A stretch of DNA of 64,000 nt from Bremerella alba (GTDB lineage Bacteria; Planctomycetota; Planctomycetia; Pirellulales; Pirellulaceae), in contig NZ_JABRWO010000001.1 of NCBI RefSeq assembly GCF_013618625.1, positions 186,001-250,000 on the forward strand. The letters run 5' to 3'. Position numbers and translations under genes: made by a program. Under the pieces are notes generated by a model. That model ran no database searches and had not been told where the DNA came from. It saw only the letters and a program-made list of their open reading frames with translations. This document shows, one piece after another, positions 45,875 to 54,237 of the stretch; position 1 is the first letter of the stretch, and each line of letters begins with the position of its first letter.

Positions 45875-46698
45875 GGGACCGACGGCTGAGAGTTGTATTC
45901 TCCTAGCCGATGGGCCTCCGGAAGATGCCATTCCAGCTTGAATTTGGGTCGCTCGTGACGGTTAATATACGCCGCGATATCGGCCGCTTCCTGCTCGGTC
46001 AGCGAGGGATCGCCCAGCGGCATGCCAACCTTTAGCCACGATGCCATCTTGGGCACGCGACTGAGCCCTGCTCCATCGTTGAACGATTGAGGTCCCCACA
46101 CCGGCGGGCCATCGGCGGTGCCTTGCCCGTCTTGTCCGTGACAATCGAGGCAGTAAGTCTGGTAGTCGAGCTTCCCTTGTTCTGGGTTCGCTTTGCTCCA
46201 ATCGATTTTCAGTTCTGGCACATGCCGCGGCCCGAGTGGTTTCTTCTCGTTCATCTGAATCTTGCTGGCGGTCGATAGCCAGGTGATGTAGGTCGTGATG
46301 GCAACCGAAACCCGACTGCCGTTAGGAGGGCGAATGCCGTTCTGGCTGCGCATGAAACAATTGAGCACGCGGTCCTCCAACGTGATCACGCGGTTCTCGC
46401 GCGGCGACCAGGCCGGGTACGCGGAAGCTACCTGAAGGAAACTGCCGGCGTCGGGGTGGGTGCCGCCATCCAAGTGACACGATGTGCAGTTCAGCTGGTT
46501 GCCGACATACGGTTTGCTCAGCGGATGATCTTTGGTTTCCAGGACAAGCCTCTCCCCCAGCTGCACAACTTCTCCAAGCGGGCCTGCTGGATATTCGTCC
46601 GGAATAGCCGGCAACTCCTCGGCATGCAGCCAGGCATTCGCCGCAGCCAAACAGCCAAACAATAAGAACAAACGCGTTAGTAGCTGCCGAAATAACAT
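45871..46698 (-). CDS. secreted dihaem cytochrome c, thiosulfate dehydrogenase (TsdA)-like
   Basis: Periplasmic protein of 275 residues with a signal peptide (1-26) and two haem-binding motifs, CTSCH (71-75) and CLDCH (about 185). It resembles TsdA, which oxidises thiosulfate to tetrathionate or the reverse: the NCTSCHLDGG, VLNCFMRSQNG and WGPQSFNDGAG segments, and MPLG near a second-haem Met, fit. Cys114 sits where TsdA has the unusual cysteine ligand of the first haem. The gene is convergent with ilvA and divergent from a DUF1559 gene, with a CRP/FNR-type site in between. Activity is inferred from sequence only. Confidence 0.85.
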   Translation of the reverse strand: MLFRQLLTRLFLLFGCLAAANAWLHAEELPAIPDEYPAGPLGEVVQLGERLVLETKDHPLSKPYVGNQLNCTSCHLDGGTHPDAGSFLQVASAYPAWSPRENRVITLEDRVLNCFMRSQNGIRPPNGSRVSVAITTYITWLSTASKIQMNEKKPLGPRHVPELKIDWSKANPEQGKLDYQTYCLDCHGQDGQGTADGPPVWGPQSFNDGAGLSRVPKMASWLKVGMPLGDPSLTEQEAADIAAYINRHERPKFKLEWHLPEAHRLGEYNSQPSVP

Positions 46699-47019
46699 GG
46701 TCTTATCTTCAACTCGTTATGAGGAATATTCAGTCGTTCATTCATCCTTCCGATTTGCCCTCTGTCGATCTGTGAACTGGTTCACAACCGCCGCAAAGCG
46801 AATCGCTTGTAGGACGCCCTCTCGCAGGGAAGCTTGGCCTGCCACGTCAACCTTCTCGGCAAGACGAAGAAAACCTGCACTAGAGAGGGGATTGCGGTTG
46901 CGTATTTGCCGCATATTAATTCTGACTTTTGATTTCGCACTTGAATGGCCTGATCTATACCGATAAAAATCATATTATCTCGCAATTTTTCCTTTTCTCT
47001 TCTCTTCAAAGGTTGCGTT
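46699..47019. other. divergent promoter region, cytochrome / DUF1559
   Basis: About 320 bases between divergent genes. It contains the CRP-type palindrome at 46771-46786 and otherwise no recognised element; frames within it have no coding character. Confidence 0.45.
46771..46786. promoter_or_regulatory. CRP/FNR-type binding site
   Basis: TGTGAACTGGTTCACA contains TGTGA-N6-TCACA exactly, with seven-base arms fully symmetric around TG. It is centred about 80 bases upstream of the cytochrome start and about 240 bases upstream of the DUF1559 start. The match is to the CRP consensus; which regulator of the CRP/FNR family binds is unknown. Confidence 0.55.
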
Positions 47020-47973
47020 ATGGTATCCGCTCGCCGTGCGGCGTTCACGTTGGTGGAACTTCTGGTGGTAATTGCCATTATCGGAGTTCTGATTGCCCTG
47101 CTTTTGCCCGCCGTTCAACAGGCCCGCGAGGCCGCTCGGCGGATGACTTGCACCAACAAGCTCAAGCAGATTGGTATCGCCATTCACAACCACCACGATA
47201 CCTACGGGCAGTTTCCCTCCGGCGTTCGCTATACGCCGGAGCCTGACTTTACCAGCAGCAGTTGGTGCTCGAGTTCCGGAACCACAGGCACACGCGAACC
47301 ATGGACGGTGAAGATATTGCCGTTCCTGGAAGGAAACAACCTTTACGACCAGTTCGATCTCGATGGTCGCTTCACCGCCACCAGCAATGTGGCGGGCGTT
47401 TCGGTCAACCATAATTTGTTTCTGCAAAGCAACGCGACGTACCAATGCCCCTCGAACCCTGCCAGTCGTGACGATTGGAATTCCATCAGCTACTTCGGCG
47501 TTCAAGGAGGAGGCCCTGCCGCCGATGAATCGTGCTCGACCTCTTCCGGGCAAAGGGTGTTTTATCGCAACGGAGCCATGCACCTGAACTCGGACACCGG
47601 CTTTCAAGATCTCACCGATGGGTCGACCAACATCTTCATGGTCGGCGAAACGCGTTACTGCTTGACGCCTAGCGGTCGGTCCGATGGTTTCCATAGCGGG
47701 TGGGCTTCGGCCACGAAGCTCGACGCTTGGGGAACGCCGCTGGTGTTGGCCGCCGCACGCGAGCAGATCAATTCCGATCCGCGTGATGGGACGAAGAACG
47801 ATACGCTCAATGTGATGACCAAACTGTTTGGCAGTTATCATCCCGGCGGGTGCATGTTTCTGATGGGCGACGCGTCGGTCCATTTTATTCCGGAAACGAT
47901 CGACCTGGCGACCTATCAAGCTTTGGGCCGAATCGACGACGGCGCACCCACAAGCGGACTGGGGTCTTTGTAA
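47020..47973 (+). CDS. DUF1559 pseudopilin-like protein
   Basis: 317 residues with the same plan as the other copies: [19 protein letters not shown] prepilin-like segment, REAARR, then the DUF1559 domain with DLTDGSTNIFMVG and a C-terminal HPGGCMFLMGDASVHF. A short insertion of serines and cysteines (TSSSWCSSSG) is specific to this copy. ATG 47020 has AGG seven bases upstream. Its stop overlaps the ATG of the following lipoprotein gene (TAATG), so translation of the pair is coupled. Confidence 0.93.
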   Translation: MVSARRAAFTLVELLVVIAIIGVLIALLLPAVQQAREAARRMTCTNKLKQIGIAIHNHHDTYGQFPSGVRYTPEPDFTSSSWCSSSGTTGTREPWTVKILPFLEGNNLYDQFDLDGRFTATSNVAGVSVNHNLFLQSNATYQCPSNPASRDDWNSISYFGVQGGGPAADESCSTSSGQRVFYRNGAMHLNSDTGFQDLTDGSTNIFMVGETRYCLTPSGRSDGFHSGWASATKLDAWGTPLVLAAAREQINSDPRDGTKNDTLNVMTKLFGSYHPGGCMFLMGDASVHFIPETIDLATYQALGRIDDGAPTSGLGSL

Positions 47974-48383
47974 TGACATATGGGCATCTTTCTTTAAATA
48001 TGGCTGTGGTGAGCTTATTACTTTGCATAGGGGTTGGGGGATGTAACTCGGGCGACTCGACCGTACACCTGACCGGCCACGTAACCCACGATGGCAAGCC
48101 GGTCCCGCGCGGCACGATCACCTTTTCACCAGATACCCAGCAAGGCAACTCGGGCCACGGCAGTAAGGCCATCATCTACGACGGCACTTACACGACCCAA
48201 GAAAGCTTTGGTCTGGTGGGCGGTCCCCATATGGTACGAATCGAAGGGTTCAACGGCGTAGCACACGGAGACAACCTCGACGGCAAACTTCTCTTCAAAC
48301 CGCACGAGGAAAGCTATGACCTACCCATGGAGTCGGGCGAGTACGACTTCGAGATTCCCCCAAGCGATAAGAAGCCGCGCTAA
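47973..48383 (+). CDS. transthyretin-like lipoprotein, DUF1559 partner
   Basis: Lipoprotein of 136 residues; lipobox VGGC near residue 24, then a beta-rich domain with TGHVTHDGKPVPRGTITF and YTTQESFGLVGGPHMVRIEG, the carboxypeptidase-regulatory-like pattern. The start at 47973 shares its A with the DUF1559 stop (TAATG). The long extension to 47850 is out of frame with the gene before it and not coding. It probably acts with the upstream pseudopilin at the cell envelope. Confidence 0.85.
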   Translation: MTYGHLSLNMAVVSLLLCIGVGGCNSGDSTVHLTGHVTHDGKPVPRGTITFSPDTQQGNSGHGSKAIIYDGTYTTQESFGLVGGPHMVRIEGFNGVAHGDNLDGKLLFKPHEESYDLPMESGEYDFEIPPSDKKPR

Positions 48384-48439
48384 CCGAAACGACAGCCAGA
48401 TGAATCGCGCTCGATGAGCGCAGACCCTAGCGTCGCGCG

Positions 48440-48463
48440 CACGCCCAAGCGGACTTGGGCGTG
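48440..48463. repeat. perfect palindromic hairpin (REP-like)
   Basis: CACGCCCAAG (48440-48449) and CTTGGGCGTG (48454-48463) form a perfect 10-bp stem with loop CGGA. No T run follows, so it is not a standard terminator; a dispersed REP-type element is the likeliest reading. Confidence 0.55.
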
Positions 48464-48520
48464 GCACCCAGGGCAAGGGGTATGATTCCGTATGACAAGA
48501 GAAGAGAGCCCTGTTTAGAT

Positions 48521-48638
48521 GTAGGGTGCTGAGCAGCGCAGCGAATCGCATCTTGCACAACGTTGTCGCGTTGTTATTTGATGGAGACCGCATTTGGTGC
48601 GATACGTTCCGCTTCGCGTCTCTGCTCGCATCCTACCC
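48521..48638. repeat. long imperfect inverted repeat (MITE-like)
   Basis: Arms of about 40 bases (48521-48558 and 48597-48638) are imperfect inverted copies (TAGGGTGCTGAGCAGCG against TAGGATGCGAGCAGAGACG when reverse-complemented) around a 38-base A+T-richer centre. This type of structure is typical of small non-autonomous mobile elements; only one copy is visible. Confidence 0.5.
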
Positions 48639-48658
48639 GAGGTTGAGGGGCCGGGTTG

Positions 48659-48967
48659 TTAGGGTGGGCCGCGTTCTTTGGCTTGATACTGGTTCGGTTT
48701 AACAGCGGCAGGTGCCATGCTCACGTCTTCGTGGGCATGGCTTTCCTTTGTTCGACTTACCTGTTCGATCCAGTACAGAAGGTCGAACTCTTGGACTACG
48801 ACGTGAGGTCTTGCCTTCGGCAGATTATCGCCGGGCAAGTGTGCTTTGTGCTTAGCCTTTCCGGACTGGTTACGGGCTTCCCAGGCGGCTTCTTTAAGAC
48901 CATCCTGCGAACCGGGCGCAGAGGCGCCCGGTTCGTGTTTTTCAGATTGTGCGTGGTGATGGGACAT
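48659..48967 (-). CDS. small hydrophilic protein (102 aa), uncertain
   Basis: Reading frame with a His/Ala/Gly-rich N-terminus (MSHHHAQSEKHEPG), a helical charged middle (LKEAAWEARNQSGKAKHKA) and a segment VVVQEFDLLYWIEQVSRTKE. No signal, membrane helix or family recognised. It is supported mainly by its length against the competing frame on the plus strand (48656-49000) and by codon use. The ribosome site is weak. Flanked by repeat elements on both sides. Confidence 0.4.
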   Translation of the reverse strand: MSHHHAQSEKHEPGASAPGSQDGLKEAAWEARNQSGKAKHKAHLPGDNLPKARPHVVVQEFDLLYWIEQVSRTKESHAHEDVSMAPAAVKPNQYQAKERGPP

Positions 48968-48999
48968 AATGGTGCTCTTGAGTGGTGTTGGGTTTGGTA

Positions 49000-49280
49000 G
49001 GACCCGCGTGTCGCGGGTCGCGAAGCGGGTACCAGACGTTCGACCCGCGTTCGCACGGGCCCTACGGTTTGCTGCTTGTCTAGCAGCGAACTGGGTACTG
49101 TTTTCGTATGCCTACAAAGAAAATAGGCACGGTGCCGGGGAAGCGTCCCCTGGGCATGATTTAGGTATATCAGCCTGGTGTAGCATATGTATAGTGCTCA
49201 AATGAAAATTTTTTGGGATTCGCGCGGGCGTGGGTTGTTAAGCGGTTCCAGGCGTCCGACCCGCGCCCGCGCGGGGGCCT
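49000..49280. repeat. GC-rich palindromic repeats, two similar copies
   Basis: Two related GC-rich units lie in this non-coding stretch: 49032-49062 (CCAGACGTTCGACCCGCG) and 49248-49280 (CCAGGCGTCCGACCCGCG), both followed by a G+C-rich tail. The first is preceded by a further GACCCGCG/CGCGGGTC palindrome near 49,000-49,020. They look like REP-type elements. Confidence 0.5.
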
Positions 49281-49286
49281 CGTCGA

Positions 49287-49760
49287 TTACCACAGTTTCA
49301 TTCGCAAGACGGTCAGGATTTCGCTGCGATTGAAATCGAACAGCGCCGGCGTGGCTTGATCTTCGCGTTTCTCTGGGCTGATTCGCTGGAGCATAGTGAC
49401 GATTTGCGCTACGGGGTAGACAATCGCGATCTCATCCAAAGGAATCGCAACCAGGGGGATTGGCTTGCCCAGGAATTCGCGTGTCGGTAATTCGTCCTGC
49501 TCGTCGGAATCGTAAGCCCCGACAATCTCGAGCAGGAATTCGCGAAAATCTTCGGCCGCCGGGCGAGTGCGATGGGCTTCCGCTTTGAGGTCCATCAGCT
49601 GGGCGTTCAAAACGACGAGCGTCTGGCCGAGGTCTTCGTTGAGGTTCCCGTTGTAGTGACCAAAACAGGCATAGCCCGTTTTTAACAGCATAGCGACCGG
49701 AGCGTACTCGACCGGTTCCTTCGATGCTCCAATGATTTTCCGTAAGTCTTCGGCGTTCAC
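49287..49760 (-). CDS. conserved hypothetical protein (157 aa)
   Basis: Start is GTG 49760 with AAAGG six bases upstream; the longer frame to 49991 is non-coding upstream of this point. The protein has no signal or membrane helix. Visible features are GYACFGHYNGNLNEDLGQTL in the first third and GKPIPLVAIPLDEIAIVYPVAQI in the last; a compact alpha/beta fold seems likely. I do not recognise the family. It is divergent from the ClC gene, 239 bases apart. Confidence 0.68.
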   Translation of the reverse strand: MNAEDLRKIIGASKEPVEYAPVAMLLKTGYACFGHYNGNLNEDLGQTLVVLNAQLMDLKAEAHRTRPAAEDFREFLLEIVGAYDSDEQDELPTREFLGKPIPLVAIPLDEIAIVYPVAQIVTMLQRISPEKREDQATPALFDFNRSEILTVLRMKLW

Positions 49761-49999
49761 AGCTGGCCTTTCGATGAGGTGGGTGCCCCTACAAATTAAT
49801 CCCGAGTTATGCCCGCGCTTTAATGGCGTTTCGTGCAGAGAAGTTGAATTTGTCGTGAAGTGCGTGGCCGCTTGCAACGCGCCGAGATCGTCGGTACGCC
49901 CTTTAACCTGACTGGCATCCCTGATAACCTGAGTCTCTTTCCTTGCCAATTTGGTTTCCTTCGGTGGTCGGGTCCGGAGGGTTTTTCCCAACGAGTGCT

Positions 50000-51937
50000 A
50001 TGCCTTGGTCTCGGGTTCGTGGGTGGCTGGCGCCGGTTCAGGACTGGCTCGCCCTGCATTTGAAGCGGGGGACGATCCCTGCGCAGCCGCTGACCATCAC
50101 CTTGGCAGGCATTGTCGGCATTCTGGCCGGGTACAGTTCGATCTTTCTTTCGATGATGATTCATAGCATCGAAGATTGGACGCTACGCCCGTGCATGGAA
50201 CTGGCTCACCATCATTGGGTGGGCCTGGTCGGCCTGATTCTCTGTCCGGTTGTCGGGCTGATGCTGGTCTCTTGGTATACGCGTAAGTATTACCCGGAAG
50301 CGGTCGGTCATGGGGTTCCGGAAGTGGTGAAAGCGATTGCCCGGAAGGATGGTGTCATTCGTCCTCCGGTGGCTATCGTGAAGCTATTGGCCAGCGGGCT
50401 TTGCATCGGCACCGGCAGTTCTATCGGGCGCGAAGGTCCCATCGTGCAGATCGGTGCGGCGTTTGGTAGTACGGCTGCGCAGATCTTTCAGCTTTCGGCC
50501 AGGAACATCAAAGTTTTGGCGGCCGCCGGGGCTGCGGCTGGCATCTCGGCGACGTTTCATGCCCCGATTGCCGGGGTGATCTTTGCCAGCGAAATCATTC
50601 TGGGAAACTTCGCCGTCGAGAGTCTCTCGGCGATTGTGATTGCCGCCGTGTTGGCCAACGTGGTGCAGCAAAACCAAGGAGACCATGGCTTTGCTCCAGA
50701 GTTTCCGCACATCAATCACAAGTTCGATGGTGCCTACCACGAACTACCCTCGTACATCTTTCTGGGCATTGTCTGCGGCCTGATGGCGGTCGGCTTTACC
50801 AAGCTGCTGTATTGGTTTGAAGACGAATCAGAATACTGGATCCCCAAACATTGGATCCGCTCGATCGCATGCGGCCTGCTGTTGGGGGTGATTGGGACAA
50901 CTTACTACGTGATGTATCCGGTCGCACCGGAACAGTCCGTGGCGGCCCAGCAAGATATTGAACGCAGCCAACCGATTCCGGTCTTGTACGGAACCGGCTA
51001 CGCTGCGATCAGCCATACGCTGCATTTAGAGAACGCCCAGAAGCTGACCGATAGCGACGCCAGCGAACACGATTCGCAACACGAGAACTTGCGGCTTTCT
51101 CGGCATGCGATGTGGCAGCATCTGGTTTGGCTGCTGCCGCTAGTGATTGTCAAACCGTTTCTAACGAGTGCCTGCCTGGCCGGCGGGGGTTCGGGTGGCA
51201 TCTTTGCGCCCAGTTTGTTTATTGGCTCGACAACGGGCGCGGTGATTGGGCTCACGCTCAACCTGATTGCCCCCGAGTGGTGCGATCATCCGGGCGCGTA
51301 TGCGCTGGTGGGCATGGGGGCAGTCGTCGCCGGCACCACCCACGGAACGTTAAGCGCGATTGTCGTGGTGTATGAGCTGACCGACGACTACCGAATTATT
51401 CTGCCGATCATGGCCGCAGCCGGTATTTCGAGCTTGATTGCTCGGTGGGTCGACCCCGAAAGCATCTACGAGAAGAAGCTTTCGCGTCGCGGCGAATCGA
51501 TTGCCCGAAGCCATGACCTGCACCATATTGAAAACATTGCCGTGCGGGATGTGATGGTGCGCAAGTTCCCCACCGTGAAGAACACCGACAACGTGATGCA
51601 GATCATCAAGATCGCCCGCGAGAATCCTCATATCGAGAGTATTCCGGTGATGAACGAGGACGGCACGCTGCACGGAATTATTCGCCCTGAAGACCTGCAC
51701 CGCGTGCTGGATACCGATATCTCTCCGTACCTGGTGAACGCGCACGATATTGCGATGGTCTCCCCCATTGCAGTTTCTCCGGACGAGAACTTGCTTGAAG
51801 CGCTACGCGATTTCGGAACGCGCGATGTCGGGACGCTGCCGGTCGAGATTCAAACGGCCGGTAAACGCGTTTTGATTGGGCTGCTTATCCGTGCCGATGT
51901 GATGGCCCGCTACCGTGAAGAACTTCTGAAAAGCTAA
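50000..51937 (+). CDS. ClC-family chloride channel/transporter with CBS domains
   Basis: Membrane protein of 645 residues. About ten hydrophobic segments between residues 30 and 440 carry the ClC selectivity motifs GSSIGREGP (containing the gating Glu) and GGGSGGIFAPS. A pair of CBS domains at about 505-625 (VRDVMVRKFPTVKN... and DVGTLPVEIQ) forms a cytoplasmic nucleotide-binding regulatory unit. Whether it is a channel or a chloride/proton exchanger cannot be told safely from sequence. A charged loop of about 60 residues (near 330-390) interrupts the membrane part. ATG 50000 is chosen over the TTG at 49943. Confidence 0.94.
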   Translation: MPWSRVRGWLAPVQDWLALHLKRGTIPAQPLTITLAGIVGILAGYSSIFLSMMIHSIEDWTLRPCMELAHHHWVGLVGLILCPVVGLMLVSWYTRKYYPEAVGHGVPEVVKAIARKDGVIRPPVAIVKLLASGLCIGTGSSIGREGPIVQIGAAFGSTAAQIFQLSARNIKVLAAAGAAAGISATFHAPIAGVIFASEIILGNFAVESLSAIVIAAVLANVVQQNQGDHGFAPEFPHINHKFDGAYHELPSYIFLGIVCGLMAVGFTKLLYWFEDESEYWIPKHWIRSIACGLLLGVIGTTYYVMYPVAPEQSVAAQQDIERSQPIPVLYGTGYAAISHTLHLENAQKLTDSDASEHDSQHENLRLSRHAMWQHLVWLLPLVIVKPFLTSACLAGGGSGGIFAPSLFIGSTTGAVIGLTLNLIAPEWCDHPGAYALVGMGAVVAGTTHGTLSAIVVVYELTDDYRIILPIMAAAGISSLIARWVDPESIYEKKLSRRGESIARSHDLHHIENIAVRDVMVRKFPTVKNTDNVMQIIKIARENPHIESIPVMNEDGTLHGIIRPEDLHRVLDTDISPYLVNAHDIAMVSPIAVSPDENLLEALRDFGTRDVGTLPVEIQTAGKRVLIGLLIRADVMARYREELLKS

Positions 51938-52091
51938 GCTTTACCGATGCTCTGCCATATTTCAAATCTTAATAATTGGGAATGCATTTGGGGGACATTA
52001 ATCGCTACGACCGGCACCGCCGAGCGATCATCTTGCCCTAATTGCTTTGCACAGACTACGAACTGCCCATTCGAATCGTAGGGTTAAGAAG

Positions 52092-52165
52092 AGCCAACAG
52101 GGGTACGCACCCCTCATAAGGCTGTCACTAAACCAAACATTGATTCGTAATCCGCAGGGATTACG
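52092..52165 (+). promoter_or_regulatory. structured leader of the histidine kinase mRNA (candidate)
   Basis: Two hairpins lie just before the kinase start: a stem AGGGGT/ACCCCT (52099-52114) inside a short outer AGCC/GGCT pair, and a perfect 8-bp stem CGTAATCC/GGATTACG (52146-52165) with loop GCAG, 10 bases before ATG 52176. A translational control function is possible; no known riboswitch was recognised. Confidence 0.35.
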
Positions 52166-52175
52166 GGGCAGATCG

Positions 52176-54158
52176 ATGATGGACTACGAAAAGATCCGTA
52201 TTGCTATCATTGCAGAGGACTCAGAATCCGCCAGGATTTTGCCGCACCTGCACGACTGTGGCGTCCGACCACAAGACATTCTCTGCGTCGAGCCGCAAGG
52301 CTGGCCCGATCTGAATCATGACCAGATAGGCCTTTGCTTATGGGGCGTTTCTCCGCAAAGTAGCGCGCATCAGAACTTGCCCGATCCCCGGCTTTCTCCT
52401 GCGATACTAGGGCAATGTCTGAACGTCTACATCGAGGCCGGCCTCAGCCCATCGCGTTCGCCGTACGTATTGGAATGGGTAGAATTCGACAGCCCACAGA
52501 TCAATGTCAAGTTGCAGCATCTGATCGAAGAGGCTCAAGTCCGCGAGGATCTTCGCCAGCACCAACAGTGGTACCGCCTGGCAGTCGCCGAGGGAAACGT
52601 GGGCCTCTGGTGGTGGGACCGCCAGCTTGACTTTGTGTATCTGTCGCAGCACTTTCAAAAAATGCTGGGACTGGAACCCAGTCACTTGCCGCGCAACGTG
52701 AACGAGTGGTTAAGTCGCGTCCATGTCGACGATAGATTCAAGGTCACCCAGACCATCGAGAACCAATTCAGTCAAAACGATCGACGGTTTGAACTCGAGT
52801 GCCGCATCCAAAATACCGAGGGTCGCTATCGCTGGTACACCCTCAGCGGGCAGTTTCAATCAAGCGGCTGTCATCGCAAGCGGGTACTCGGAACTGCCAC
52901 AGACATCACCGAAAAGAGAGAAGCCGAACTGGCTCTGATAACGGCCAACGAGCTTGCCAATTCGGCCGTGAATGCCAAGAATGAATTCTTGACCAACATG
53001 AGCCATAATCTGCGGACCCCGTTAACCGCAATCCTTGGTCACGCCGATCTGCTGGGCAGCGACTGGCCCGATGGTCTGCCTGGCCCGTCGTTGGAGCCGA
53101 TCCGCCGTAACGGCCAACAGCTGATGCACCTACTGGACGATATCATGGAGCTGTCCTGCATCGAATCGGCACAACAGTCGGCCAGCATGGGGAAAACATC
53201 GGTCGAAGCCATCCTGGCTGATACGGCCGATGTCTACCAGACGAAAGCCAAACGGCAAGGACTCGATTTCCACCTGCACGTTCTGCCTGGGATTCCGCCC
53301 GAGTTCGTCACCGATGCGGCGCGCACGCGCCTGATCCTTACGCGCCTGATCGAGAATGCCATCAAGTTCACTCCCGAAGGGGAAATCACGGTCGAAGTCA
53401 GCTTTCATGGCTTTCCTAAACCCACGCTCCAGTTGATCGTACGTGACACAGGTGTCGGTATTCCGGCGAGTCGCTTGGACACGATCTTCGAGCCCTTCAA
53501 TCAGGCCGACAATTCCCCTTCGCGATGCCACGGGGGATCAGGGCTGGGGCTATCGATCTGTCACCGACTCGTAAAAACCTTGAATGGTTCCCTCGATGTA
53601 GAGAGCGAGGTCGGCAACGGAACTTCCTTCCTGCTTCGCATTCCGCTGGAAGTCACTTCCCTTTCCTTACAAGAACAACCTAGGCAGTCCGGTCCCCAGA
53701 AGAAACCGCAACAGGTCCGACTCGACGGCTATCGTGTGCTGCTTGTGGAAGACGGGATCGACAATCAAGTCGTTCTCAGTGCTTTTCTTCGCAAAGCCGG
53801 AGCGACCGTCACGCTGGCCAATAACGGCCTGGAAGCGGTCGAATGGATCAGTGCGAATCGGCGCGATACCGTGAGCACCGGACAAGACAGCGACCCACGA
53901 GTCGACCTGATTTTGATGGACATGCAAATGCCGGTGATGGACGGCTACCAGGCAACCGGTTTGCTTCGCGAAAACGGATTTTGCAAACCCATTCTGGCGG
54001 TCACTGCCCATGCCCTTCAAGGAGATCGGCAACGCTGCCTGGACGCTGGTTGCGACGACTACTTCACCAAACCGGTCAAGCGAGGCCCGTTTCTCGAATT
54101 CGTAAAACGATATGGAACGCATGCCCAACACCTGGCGACCACCTTGGAAGGGAGCTAG
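52176..54158 (+). CDS. hybrid histidine kinase (PAS-HisKA-HATPase-receiver)
   Basis: Soluble signalling protein of 660 residues without membrane helices. Residues 1-110 resemble a degenerate receiver (IRIAIIAEDSESARI) with no obvious phosphoacceptor. A PAS domain lies at about 130-255 (GNVGLWWWD...RVLGTATDIT), followed by HisKA with the phospho-His in TNMSHNLRTPLTAI (the usual HE is HN here), HATPase (NAIKFTPEG, DTGVGIP, GGSGLGLSI), and a receiver whose Asp is in LILMDMQMPVMDG. The receiver is complete. ATG 52176 or 52179; the stretch before is leader sequence. Input ligand and output partner unknown. Confidence 0.92.
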   Translation: MMDYEKIRIAIIAEDSESARILPHLHDCGVRPQDILCVEPQGWPDLNHDQIGLCLWGVSPQSSAHQNLPDPRLSPAILGQCLNVYIEAGLSPSRSPYVLEWVEFDSPQINVKLQHLIEEAQVREDLRQHQQWYRLAVAEGNVGLWWWDRQLDFVYLSQHFQKMLGLEPSHLPRNVNEWLSRVHVDDRFKVTQTIENQFSQNDRRFELECRIQNTEGRYRWYTLSGQFQSSGCHRKRVLGTATDITEKREAELALITANELANSAVNAKNEFLTNMSHNLRTPLTAILGHADLLGSDWPDGLPGPSLEPIRRNGQQLMHLLDDIMELSCIESAQQSASMGKTSVEAILADTADVYQTKAKRQGLDFHLHVLPGIPPEFVTDAARTRLILTRLIENAIKFTPEGEITVEVSFHGFPKPTLQLIVRDTGVGIPASRLDTIFEPFNQADNSPSRCHGGSGLGLSICHRLVKTLNGSLDVESEVGNGTSFLLRIPLEVTSLSLQEQPRQSGPQKKPQQVRLDGYRVLLVEDGIDNQVVLSAFLRKAGATVTLANNGLEAVEWISANRRDTVSTGQDSDPRVDLILMDMQMPVMDGYQATGLLRENGFCKPILAVTAHALQGDRQRCLDAGCDDYFTKPVKRGPFLEFVKRYGTHAQHLATTLEGS

Positions 54159-54237
54159 AGCAGCCGTTGCTTTCCGCCTGGGTGCGTGCGAAGATTGAAC
54201 CATCTCTATTTGGTATTCGATTTCTGAGGTTCTCTCT

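Larger units (their letters stand above)
48384..48658. other. repeat-containing intergenic region
   Basis: Non-coding stretch after the lipoprotein gene that holds two palindromic elements (48440-48463 and 48521-48638). Confidence 0.5.
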
